Assembly (NCBI GenBank): GCA_014762625.1
Contig: JABURQ010000097.1
Coordinates: 1-64,000, forward strand
Length of the DNA: 64,000 bases
Source of the DNA: Planctomycetaceae bacterium
GTDB taxonomy: Bacteria; Planctomycetota; Planctomycetia; Planctomycetales; Planctomycetaceae
Reading direction: 5' to 3'
The number at the start of each line of letters is the position of its first letter. Within the stretch, counting starts at the first letter, position 1. Under the pieces are notes generated by a model, which saw only the letters and a program-made list of their open reading frames with translations, searched no databases and was not told the DNA's origin. Position numbers and translations under genes: made by a program. This document shows, one piece after another, positions 10,001 through 16,714 of the stretch.

Positions 10001-10257
10001 GACGAACTGCGAACATCCATCACGCCATTCGCGCCGTTCAGCGCGGTTTCGATCGGGAAAGTAATCAGAGTCTCAACTTCTTCCGGCGCGAGACCCGGTG
10101 CTTCGGTCATCACTACGACGCGTGGGCGATTGAGGTTAGGGAACACATCGATTGGCATCTGTGATGCCTTCCAGGATCCATAGCCCGTGAAGAACAGCGC
10201 AACGGCGATGATGAGCAAACGCTGTCGGAGCGCAAATCGGATGATTGCATTTAACAT
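7027..10257 (-). CDS. Heavy-metal RND efflux pump (CzcA/CusA family)
   Basis: A 1076-residue inner-membrane proton antiporter of the HME-RND family, which exports metal ions from periplasm and cytoplasm through a tripartite complex. The N-terminus (MLNAIIRFALRQRLLIIAVA, then MPIDVFPNLNRPRVVV and PGLAPEEVETLITFPIE) is typical. The TM4 metal/proton signature reads AIGELVDDAIVDIEN near residue 405, unlike the DFG form of zinc/cobalt CzcA and closer to the AIG form of CusA, but with two acidic residues at the centre. A strong AGGAGG precedes the ATG, 9 bases after the adaptor gene. The C-terminus is acidic and His-containing. The metal is uncertain; Cu/Ag or an unassigned HME group is possible. 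Confidence 0.95.
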   Translation of the reverse strand: MLNAIIRFALRQRLLIIAVALFFTGYGSWKASQMPIDVFPNLNRPRVVVMTEAPGLAPEEVETLITFPIETALNGANGVMDVRSSSGVGISVIYVEFEWGTDIYDDRQIVAERLQLVAEQLPDGIEPTLAPISSIMGQILMLGMWSEDPDESSLELRTKADWIVRQRLLTIPGVSQIFTMGGGRKQFQVLVDPDAMLRYGVSLHQVKEAVSNSNQNNTGGYLDQQGPNELLVRALGRVQTVEDLEKIVVTIREGRPVALAEIADIQAGPQVKRGDSTAFIREEDGSFNGGESVVLTINKQPNADTVVVTDEVMKAVEELQATLGEDIRIMPLYSQKSFIDRAVENVIEALRDGGLLVVVILFLFLMNFRVTMITLTAIPLSIVMTAIVFHFFGLSINTMTLGGLAVAIGELVDDAIVDIENIFRRLKENRAAGSPKHPLLVVFQASVEVRNSIVFGTMIVILVFIPLFGLSGMEGRLFAPLGVAYIVSILSSLVVSLTVTPVLSYWLLANSRPNTAGEHHVEKDGFFLRGLKWVGDKVIRFSLAFPRFNLSVTILGVALAGLFVVNLDRDFLPPFNEGAVQLNVVLPPGTSLATSNEINKKVEQRLMEIDDIDGFVRRTGRAELDEHAEGVNMSEFILELDPESPRSREEQLDEIRMATEDIPGIVTAVEQPIAHLISHMLSGVKAQIGIKIYGDDLDILREKAELFKAEMEIVPGVTDLLVEPQVIIPQLRIEIDRDQLLLNGLTVADVNEFVETAMNGEVVSQILDGQRTFDLLVRLKEDYREDIDRLKRLVIDLPEGGQIPLESVAKVYVSGGPNTINRENVRRRIVVQCNVSDRGVVDVVQDIQSNVKPVIESLPSGYFVEYSGQFESQQSASRMLTILFLVSMTGVFLVLYTMFRSVNLSLQVMAALPMAFIGSVTALVLTGQTLTIAAMVGFISLTGIASRNGILLLNHYLHLVRYEGEDWTKSMIVRAGLERLAPVLMTALTTGIGLVPLALAAGEPGKEILYPVATVILGGLISSTMLDFFVHPALFLLFGIKEAERVVSESQTEVPLVDEHEAHPEPAPPMPVEHAT

Positions 10258-10266
10258 GATACCCTC

Positions 10267-11721
10267 CTAGTGTGAGTGGCCGGCGTGCGGATCGACTCCG
10301 CCTCCGGATTTATTCTTGAGGGCCATTTGCATTTGGTGGGCTCCTCGTCGCGCGACGATGTCACCCGGGAACAACGAACCATCGTTCTCAATGACGACCG
10401 ATCTTTGGTCCTTGTGCTTCAGGTGAACGGGAACTCTGTCGAAGCGATCGCCATTCTGTTGAAAGACGTAATGTTCGGCTCCTTCCTGCGTGATTGCATC
10501 AACTGGAAGTACGAACTGTTCTTTCCATTCTTCAATGGGAACCAGAAGCTGTAGTCGCTGCCCCGGGCGGTATTTCCACGAGAGGAAACGCTGCCCCTGC
10601 GAGTTCCCTTCGTCCCGGACAATCGTGTTGGGAAGATTGACAAAGAATGAGAGCGTTCTGGAGTCCTGGTCAACACGATTCGCAAGATAGGCGAACGAAA
10701 GATTTTCCGATTTTACGTAACCTTCAGTGGTTTCGAACAGAGCCGTCACCGTCCAGCCACGTCGAGCAGCCTCTGTGACCGCATTTGCATCACGTTCGAA
10801 CGCCTTCCCTTCAACAAAAAGTTGTTCTAAATCCACCAATTCGCAGAGCGAATCTCCTGCTTTAATTGATTGCCCTTTCTTCACGTGTAATTCCTGGAGT
10901 ACAAGCGGAGAGGATGGCTCTTCCATATATGCTGCCCGACGCACCTTGTCGCTACCCGTAAATTTGAAATCATCTTCTCTGTGGCTGTCTGTCGAAGGTG
11001 CAAAAATTTGAAGCGACTTTAACAAGCTCCGACTTTTTGACACCTGATCGATCTGCTCCTCGCTAAGTCCATGAAGCTTTAACGACTCTCGTTGAGCGTT
11101 CAACAAGGCGGTCAGCTTATCGATTGCATACTCACGTTCGAGTACGACTTTTCCGGCGACCGCTCCCGAATTCGCGATACCTTCAAGCCGATTCAATTCG
11201 CGTTTTTCGACGTCAAGTTCTCCTAGTGTCTGGACGAACTCGGTTTGAGTCTTCACGAGATCTTCGTGCGTGAGACGAATCTCGAACAGCAATGTTCCAG
11301 GGAGCACGGCTTCCCCTTCCACGGAATGGACATGGGTCACGATTCCCGTCAGAGGAGTGGAAACTTCGATTCGCGAACGCCCCGGGCGTTCTACAATGAC
11401 TGCTGGTACGGAAATTGACCTCTGATAGTCCTGGAGTTGGATCGGCTTCAGGAATTCCGTCGTCAGTCCAATATTCATTCTCGCTTGGTCAGAGAGTTCC
11501 AACGATGTTGCCGTATCGTGTGGATGATCATCGGTATTAGAGTCATCACCTGACTGATGATTCTCATCAGCAACTGACTGACTCGACTGAACTGTTCCGG
11601 AGATCCAATTCGAAAGTGGTACCCACCAGAGGTTCCGAGTGAACAGTGCGGCCGCTATGACAATACAGACCAAGGCCGGAAAGGCCCATTGAAGTAGGAA
11701 TTGTTTGATTTTGGGAAACAT
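10267..11721 (-). CDS. RND efflux periplasmic adaptor (CusB/CzcB-like)
   Basis: A 484-residue membrane-fusion protein that bridges the RND pump and the outer-membrane channel. An N-terminal transmembrane anchor (about 10-30) is followed by a His/Asp-rich segment (ENHQSGDDSNTDDHPHD). The barrel-sandwich hybrid starts with STPLTGIVTHVHSVEGEAV, then comes a long alpha-helical hairpin (about 165-240), a second lipoyl half with VKKGQSIKAGDSLCEL, a beta-barrel and a membrane-proximal domain. It ends in DPHAGHSH, a probable metal-binding tail. GAGGAG precedes the start, and the gene is 9 bases upstream of the RND gene, so they are surely one operon. Confidence 0.92.
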   Translation of the reverse strand: MFPKIKQFLLQWAFPALVCIVIAAALFTRNLWWVPLSNWISGTVQSSQSVADENHQSGDDSNTDDHPHDTATSLELSDQARMNIGLTTEFLKPIQLQDYQRSISVPAVIVERPGRSRIEVSTPLTGIVTHVHSVEGEAVLPGTLLFEIRLTHEDLVKTQTEFVQTLGELDVEKRELNRLEGIANSGAVAGKVVLEREYAIDKLTALLNAQRESLKLHGLSEEQIDQVSKSRSLLKSLQIFAPSTDSHREDDFKFTGSDKVRRAAYMEEPSSPLVLQELHVKKGQSIKAGDSLCELVDLEQLFVEGKAFERDANAVTEAARRGWTVTALFETTEGYVKSENLSFAYLANRVDQDSRTLSFFVNLPNTIVRDEGNSQGQRFLSWKYRPGQRLQLLVPIEEWKEQFVLPVDAITQEGAEHYVFQQNGDRFDRVPVHLKHKDQRSVVIENDGSLFPGDIVARRGAHQMQMALKNKSGGGVDPHAGHSH

Positions 11722-11863
11722 GACTAAACTCCTCGCGCAGCCCTAAGCAGGGTGCGAATCACGGGTGAATGACGAACTTTCTCAACGGTTCATACAAACA
11801 TTGAGAATCGTTCAAGGGAGTCGCAAGCAAGCGGACGCGACCCAAACCGCAAGAGAAACGTGG

Positions 11864-12295
11864 TTAAAGCAGCCACGATTGATAGAGCGCGCAATGATGT
11901 TGGGAGGAAGTGTCTTTCCATTCACAGTGAACTTCTCGATCCAGAGCGAGAAGCTGCCCCCCGGAATCAAAACTGAGATCGTCCTTAATTATTGTAACGA
12001 ACAGACTCGGTCCGTGAATCAGGAATGAAAGGTCCGGGGTTACAGTTTTTACATAGACACAATCTACGTGTCCACAATGCTGCGCATGATTGCAGGGATC
12101 AGGGTCTGGCGACTCCTCACCGGCATATTCAGAGCGATCGTGCCCCTCGTGATGATGGGAACACTCATCTGATGAGGAGGCCTGAGAGCTGATAGAAGGT
12201 CTCTCGCAGTTAGAGTGATTGTGATGCCCACAGCATCCCCCCACGATATGCCATAGCATCGCAAGGCAGGTCAGTATGGAGACGAGTTGTGACAT
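11864..12295 (-). CDS. Small secreted Cys/His-rich protein, C-terminal LYQSWLL
   Basis: A 143-residue protein with a signal-like N-terminus (LVSILTCLAMLWHIVGG) followed by a dense Cys/His region: CCGHHNHSNCE, CSHHHEGH and CNHAQHCGHVDC. The middle and C-terminal parts are less biased, and the protein ends HHCALYQSWLL. The last residues match the ends of two other small Cys-rich proteins in this window (RVLYQTFLL at 15385 and RILYQSYLL at 16513), defining a family by its tail. The gene lies between the TolC-like and adaptor genes of the efflux operon, so a periplasmic metal-binding role is a reasonable inference. No named family known to me. Confidence 0.75.
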   Translation of the reverse strand: MSQLVSILTCLAMLWHIVGGCCGHHNHSNCERPSISSQASSSDECSHHHEGHDRSEYAGEESPDPDPCNHAQHCGHVDCVYVKTVTPDLSFLIHGPSLFVTIIKDDLSFDSGGQLLALDREVHCEWKDTSSQHHCALYQSWLL

Positions 12296-12459
12296 CAGAT
12301 TGATCTCATCAGAAGACAGTTAAATGTCGTTACTTTAAGCTTATAAGGAAATCAGGATTGCTTGGTCAAGACCATTTGGATTTTTCTTAAAATACCGATA
12401 CCGGCCTGAAACGGTGAGCGTTCCCCGATTTTTCGCGGATGATACGGATAATACAATGG

Positions 12460-14061
12460 TCACTGCCCATTGAGGGCTTGGCCGCGAAGGGAAGCGTCTC
12501 TGTTGTAGTCTGCCGGGGCATTGAGACCACCGGAGAGTAACAGGCCATCGATCTTGGCATTAGCAGATGCCAGATCGGCCCGGGCTTGAACGAAGGTCAG
12601 ATTCGTTTCAAAATAAGTTCGACGTGCGACAAGCACTCTTAGGAAATCGAATTGACCGGCCAGATACGCCTGTTCGGATAGATCCAAGCTTTCTTTCGCC
12701 TTCGGTAGGAGTACGTTCGATAACTGATTCACCGAGATCCGTGCCTGATTATAGTCGCGTAACGTCTGAACGAGTCGCGAACGGATGGCCAATTTGAGCC
12801 TAGCAACATCCTGGGAAGCTCGGCAGTAATCAGCATAGGCCGCTTGGATGTTTCCTTGATTCCGATTGTGAATTGGCAGCGGGATACTCAGCTGGACGTT
12901 TGCGAAGTTTTCACCGTTTCCGTTGTCTTGTCCGACTCCGAATTGTCCCGTCACGTTTGGAATGGCCTGAATGTCTTGACGTTTCATCTCTGCACGAGCC
13001 GTGTTGAGCCTCGCATACGCCGCCTGGAGTTCCGGGCTGTTCGTGAGTAACTGTTGGTATAGTGTCTCGACGTCCTTTTGATCCAATTGCTCGGGGAGTC
13101 GGCCTTGTAACTTTTGTGGAGCCATCTCGGGCAAACCAATCAGTGTCACCAGATCATTCCAAGCCGCCTGATATTCCACTTCTGCTTGTTGTTGAATAAT
13201 TTCAATCTCACTCAGCTGGATCTCCGCTTGTAGAACATCTGGGCGAGCTCCCTCTTTTGCATCAAACCTTTTTTGGGCAATGTCTTGTCCCTTTTTGGCC
13301 ACATCGATAAAACCGCGCGCAATTTCGAGTCGGCGTTGGGCTGCGAGAGTCTCATAAAACCCAATCCGCACGTCGGTTCGTACACGAAATCGTTGAGCCT
13401 CGACTTCCCACAGAACCGACTGATAATCCTGTTCGAGAACACGTCTGTTTGCGTCGAGTTTTCCCCCTGTCACAAATGTTTGGCTGACAAAAGCCCCTTG
13501 TAATCCGGCACTACTGTCACTTCCCATCTCTTCGCCGAAATACCCAAGGCGGGGGTTGGGTTTCAGACCGACCTGTGTTTTCAATCCAGACGCTTTGTGC
13601 GAGGCAGCAGTAGCTTGTCGAATCGAAGGATTGTGCTGCATTGCCAGAGATTCCAGTTCTTCCAGCGTCACTCTTGAACTTTCCGCAGCCTCCATACGTG
13701 CTTTAGGTTCGGGCATCGGGACTGCGGGGGGCATTATAGACGTGGTCTGTGCCCGATCCTGGTTGGACGTACTTTCGAAAGCCACAGGAAGTATTTCCGA
13801 CGACAATTCGACAAGCGGAGTTGAATTCTGGCCCTTCGACGCTGGTGTAGATATCACCGAATCGGATTCAGGCCGGGGAGGAGCAGTGGGAATCTGTTTC
13901 TGCTCTGCAATCGACTGATCGTTGTCAGTGTTTTTGACGGGTCGAGATGTGACTGGTTTGTTGGAATGGTGGGGGTAATACGTCCCCACCGTTCCACATC
14001 CAGCAAACAAAGCGAGAATCAACGGAAAACTTAAACATTGTAAGAAACGAAAGAGTGGCAT
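12460..14061 (-). CDS. TolC/CusC-type outer-membrane efflux lipoprotein
   Basis: A 533-residue outer-membrane channel protein. A lipoprotein signal ends in ALFAGC. A low-complexity linker rich in Pro/Ser/Gln (about 30-120) precedes two copies of the outer-membrane-efflux (OEP) repeat (roughly 130-320 and 335-515). These contain the usual coiled-coil heptads, for example LEELESLAMQHNPSIRQA and LAGQFDFLRVLVARRTYFET. The start has AGGAGA upstream. It is the channel for the RND/adaptor pair encoded next on the same strand, and may also serve the second RND system at 16.7-21.6 kb, which has none. The long disordered linker after the lipid anchor is larger than usual for CusC. Confidence 0.92.
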   Translation of the reverse strand: MPLFRFLQCLSFPLILALFAGCGTVGTYYPHHSNKPVTSRPVKNTDNDQSIAEQKQIPTAPPRPESDSVISTPASKGQNSTPLVELSSEILPVAFESTSNQDRAQTTSIMPPAVPMPEPKARMEAAESSRVTLEELESLAMQHNPSIRQATAASHKASGLKTQVGLKPNPRLGYFGEEMGSDSSAGLQGAFVSQTFVTGGKLDANRRVLEQDYQSVLWEVEAQRFRVRTDVRIGFYETLAAQRRLEIARGFIDVAKKGQDIAQKRFDAKEGARPDVLQAEIQLSEIEIIQQQAEVEYQAAWNDLVTLIGLPEMAPQKLQGRLPEQLDQKDVETLYQQLLTNSPELQAAYARLNTARAEMKRQDIQAIPNVTGQFGVGQDNGNGENFANVQLSIPLPIHNRNQGNIQAAYADYCRASQDVARLKLAIRSRLVQTLRDYNQARISVNQLSNVLLPKAKESLDLSEQAYLAGQFDFLRVLVARRTYFETNLTFVQARADLASANAKIDGLLLSGGLNAPADYNRDASLRGQALNGQ

Positions 14062-14121
14062 GGCAGATCTCCTAAGAAGCTCGAATGAACGAAAGGCAGC
14101 AGCAATCAGTACTGCCTTGGT

Positions 14122-14553
14122 TTAGATCTGCATGCGCATGAGCGAACTGGATGAACTCGTACTCCAGTCTCTTTCGGGACTGAAACGACCGAATCTGCTC
14201 TCACCCCTTCTGAAGAAATGCTCCATTTTGTCTTGGTCACTGGTTCGCCAAACTCCTGGTATTTGTGTTACCTCATACTCCAGTGGCGTGGTGCTGATGA
14301 TCAAATTCACCGGCTGCTCGCACAGAGGACAGTTTGACGGAGCGAGGGGCGAGTCTGGTAACTCAGGCGTATCATCGGACTCGTTTCGAGCGTTGCTACA
14401 ACACGAACAACGGAGCGAAGCCGAGAGTGGGAGGTTAATTGCGGAAGAACGTTTACTGAACGAACAATGGCCAGATAGAACACAGCACGGCACACACACT
14501 TGAATCAGTGTGGCGATCGCTAAAACCAGAATGAGAGACTTACGTTTGCTCAT
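14122..14553 (-). CDS. Small secreted Cys-rich protein of unknown function
   Basis: A 143-residue protein, first gene of the minus-strand efflux cluster. It has a signal-like N-terminus (SLILVLAIATLIQVCVPCC) and cysteines in CVPCCVLSGHC, CSCC and CPLC, the last resembling a zinc-knuckle pair with a second Cys pair nearby. The C-terminal third is Ser/Arg-rich. It does not end in the LYQSxLL motif of its neighbours. It lies 60 bases upstream of the TolC-like gene. The ribosome-binding site is weak, so the start is less certain. Context suggests a periplasmic metal-binding accessory; nothing specific can be named. Confidence 0.65.
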   Translation of the reverse strand: MSKRKSLILVLAIATLIQVCVPCCVLSGHCSFSKRSSAINLPLSASLRCSCCSNARNESDDTPELPDSPLAPSNCPLCEQPVNLIISTTPLEYEVTQIPGVWRTSDQDKMEHFFRRGESRFGRFSPERDWSTSSSSSLMRMQI

Positions 14554-14974
14554 GGCCGAGAACTCGGGAAATCAATAGCTTTCGTGGGACAGAGTCTCTG
14601 TCCGTCATATCGATTGGATCGGCTGATGCGATTCTAATCACTGACCGAATTCATCAGATCGTGTCGATGAAATCAAAAGAGAGGCCTCGCCACTGTTAAA
14701 ATCGTAACAACCCGAACAGTCGATGAGCAGGAGGTTCCAACTTTGTGGTTGAGGGCGAGACACTATAATACGGTGGATGTAAAAAAAACGAAAACGTATG
14801 ACTCATCAGGACTTCAGGAGCCTCAGCCCACACGGAATTCGAATCGAGTTTAAGTTGTCCCGGAGCGAATTCCGATTGGAAATACAGGAATCATCACGAC
14901 TAGCGATTGCATGACGATGCCGGTCGGCAATAATTCCCACTTGTAGAACTCTAATATTCATATATAGTTGAAGT
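14554..14974. promoter_or_regulatory. Divergent intergenic region between the two metal gene blocks
   Basis: This 421-base gap lies between the minus-strand efflux cluster and the plus-strand block, so it must hold promoters in both directions. A TATAAT box stands at 14764-14769 on the plus strand with a poor -35 element about 18 bases upstream. A conserved element at 14932-14948 is listed separately. I see no perfect dyad of the MerR or ArsR type and no regulator gene nearby. Confidence 0.4.
14932..14948 (+). promoter_or_regulatory. Conserved element upstream of first LYQSxLL paralog
   Basis: AATTCCCACTTGTAGAA starts exactly 43 bases before the ATG at 14975. An almost identical copy stands exactly 43 bases before the ATG of the paralog at 16103, although the DNA between element and start differs. 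This suggests a shared operator or promoter part rather than simple carry-over. Confidence 0.45.
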
Positions 14975-15385
14975 ATGTCGCATTTCATTCGGACAATGTT
15001 GATCTTGGCCACCTTGGCCTGCCCCTTGAACTGCATGGGGGCTCTCCAAACGGCTGCAGTTTCGTCCGAAAAGTCGTCAGTCGAACGACTTCAATTCTCG
15101 TGCTGTTCGCATTCATTGCCAGCCGATCCACATCGATCAGCACCATCGGCCCCCTATAATGACTGCCAGTGCTCCAGCTGTCTCTGTCACGGAGTTGTCG
15201 TTGAGTTACATCAATTCCGTCTCGTTCAAGCAGCAGATATTGCAGTTGGATTGCCGTCTGACGACTTCTCCGTAGATTTCCTGGCAAAGACGTCCCAAAC
15301 CGCCAAGGCTCATTGGCTCTCGGAGTTCCTGCATCGGGCCCCCGCGCCACCGGTCCGTGTTCTGTACCAGACGTTTCTGCTCTAG
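14975..15385 (+). CDS. Small secreted Cys-rich protein, paralog A (LYQTFLL tail)
   Basis: A 136-residue protein with a signal peptide (MSHFIRTMLILATLACPLNC, probable cleavage after CMGA). The mature part has cysteines in FSCCSH and in DCQCSSCLCHG, then a variable region and the tail RVLYQTFLL. It is the same length as, and clearly paralogous to, the protein at 16103-16513: the signal region and the DC-C-x2-CLC block align at protein level and partly at DNA level. The Cys pattern suggests soft-metal binding outside the cytoplasm. It is the first gene on the plus-strand side of the divergent region. Function unknown; no named family. Confidence 0.72.
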   Translation: MSHFIRTMLILATLACPLNCMGALQTAAVSSEKSSVERLQFSCCSHSLPADPHRSAPSAPYNDCQCSSCLCHGVVVELHQFRLVQAADIAVGLPSDDFSVDFLAKTSQTAKAHWLSEFLHRAPAPPVRVLYQTFLL

Positions 15386-15578
15386 ATTCCCGCTTCTCTC
15401 GCGTTTTGCGCTTCGCACTGAGTTAATTCTACGCCGACAGAACTCTATCACGAAGCCTCCACAACGCGATCGCTCTGTCTAGTACGCACTCATGCGGACT
15501 AGCATTTCATCACCGAACGCGATGCAAGCGCGTCGACTTCGTACTCGAATATGAGTTCAACGATGAGGAGAAGACTCT

Positions 15579-15836
15579 ATGACTCAAACCGATTCACCGA
15601 GAGATTTCATACGAAAGGAATTAACCGGCTTGATTGAACCTCTCGCTGACATGATCGCATCAGCAGATAACCCTTGTCTGATGCGAGCTTTGGTAATCGA
15701 TGAGATTGGAGAACAAGTTGTGGACATTGACCGCGACGCGACTTTCTTCATTCAGGAGAAGCTGTCTACGAATTGCCAAATTTGCGGTTCCTTGTCTGTT
15801 CACGGAGCTTGTTTTCATGACAGCGTAACCTACTAA
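15579..15836 (+). CDS. Small protein with C-terminal CxxC motif
   Basis: An 85-residue soluble protein without signal peptide, preceded by GAGGAG 8 bases before the ATG. The N-terminal two thirds look helical and acidic (DFIRKELTGLIEPLADMIAS). The C-terminus carries NCQICGSLSVHGACFHD, two cysteines in a CxxC plus Cys and His, enough for one zinc or copper site. It lies between the two LYQSxLL paralogs, in the cytoplasm by prediction, so it might be a metal sensor or carrier for that block, but this is inference from position only. No family recognised. Confidence 0.6.
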   Translation: MTQTDSPRDFIRKELTGLIEPLADMIASADNPCLMRALVIDEIGEQVVDIDRDATFFIQEKLSTNCQICGSLSVHGACFHDSVTY

Positions 15837-15885
15837 ATAAGTTTCATCCGATCAATGCGTATTCATCCTGAAGATTGACAAAAAA

Positions 15886-15948
15886 CGGACATGTCCTTCT
15901 CATTCTGGATTGTTCAACGATCCAGGATGACGAGGGCAGACATGTCCG
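15886..15948 (+). repeat. Imperfect inverted repeat (possible IS end)
   Basis: Left arm 15886-15910 and right arm 15920-15948 are imperfect reverse complements separated by 9 bases. Both arms contain GACATGTC, and the outer ends read CGGACATGTC and GACATGTCCG. The right arm runs into the short reading frame starting at 15942. It could be a hairpin, an operator or the end of a decayed insertion element. Confidence 0.5.
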
Positions 15949-16019
15949 CAAATCCACTCTATCGCGCCTTCAGACTCAAAGGCTACTTGATGCATGCCAT
16001 TCGTCACGAGAATAAGTAA
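15942..16019 (+). pseudogene. Possible transposase N-terminal scrap (25 residues)
   Basis: A 25-residue frame, MSANPLYRAFRLKGY and onward, ends in TAA at 16017-16019. Its start overlaps the right arm of the inverted repeat. The LYRAFRLKGY wording resembles the N-terminus of ISL3-like transposases as I remember them. The match is short and may be chance. Confidence 0.25.
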
Positions 16020-16059
16020 TTAAGAGCCGGATTTTGGATATCGAACGAAACTGATGTAA

Positions 16060-16076
16060 AATTCCCACTTGCAGAA
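16060..16076 (+). promoter_or_regulatory. Conserved element upstream of second LYQSxLL paralog
   Basis: AATTCCCACTTGCAGAA differs by one base from the element at 14932-14948 and has the same 43-base distance to its start codon. The AT-rich stretch behind it could hold a -10 box. Confidence 0.45.
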
Positions 16077-16102
16077 AGTCTCATTTCAGATAAGATAAAT
16101 TC

Positions 16103-16513
16103 ATGATACTTCTCGTTCGGACAATGCTGATCTTGGCCACTTTGGCCTGCCCACTGAATTGCATGGGAGCGATTCAAGCTGCGAATGCTCCGTCTCACAA
16201 TTCATCAGTCCAGAACCATCAATGTTCGTGTAGTTCTTATTCGTGCGGCCCTAATCAGCAGGAGTCCGAGCCTATCGTTCCTGATGATGATTGCGAATGT
16301 GCTAATTGCCTTTGTCGTGATGCCGTTGTCGAATCCGACTTCTTCAGTATCGAACACTCGCTCTCATCTATCGTCTCTTCGGGATTTGTTCCAGAGCTTG
16401 AAAATATGCTGGGGCTAAACGAAGAAAGTATTGATCGCAGCAAGTCAATACGTGATGAAGCCATAAGCTCGGACGAGCCATTCCGCATTCTTTATCAGTC
16501 GTATCTTCTCTAA
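16103..16513 (+). CDS. Small secreted Cys-rich protein, paralog B (LYQSYLL tail)
   Basis: A 136-residue paralog of the protein at 14975-15385. The signal peptide MILLVRTMLILATLACPLNC is nearly identical from residue 6 onward. The mature part carries CSCSSYSCG and DCECANCLCRD, eight cysteines within about 55 residues, then an acidic helical region and the tail RILYQSYLL. Conservation of both ends with drift between them suggests that the tail is functional rather than incidental. The ribosome-binding site is poor. It probably binds a soft metal in the periplasm as an accessory to the RND system that begins 200 bases downstream; this is inferred from composition and position. Confidence 0.72.
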   Translation: MILLVRTMLILATLACPLNCMGAIQAANAPSHNSSVQNHQCSCSSYSCGPNQQESEPIVPDDDCECANCLCRDAVVESDFFSIEHSLSSIVSSGFVPELENMLGLNEESIDRSKSIRDEAISSDEPFRILYQSYLL

Positions 16514-16714
16514 CGTACAACAGACACACTTGGAGAGTTCTCATTCATATGATTGATGAGCCTCTGAGTGGATGTCTCTCGATTGTGCGAAAATGACTTG
16601 GTTAGTACGCCTCTTTTTTACTGCCACTTGCATTATTCAATTGCTTAATTCTCCACTGCGCGAGATCGAATTGAGCACCATTCCTGTCAACTGCGATATG
16701 GAAGGATATTTCCT

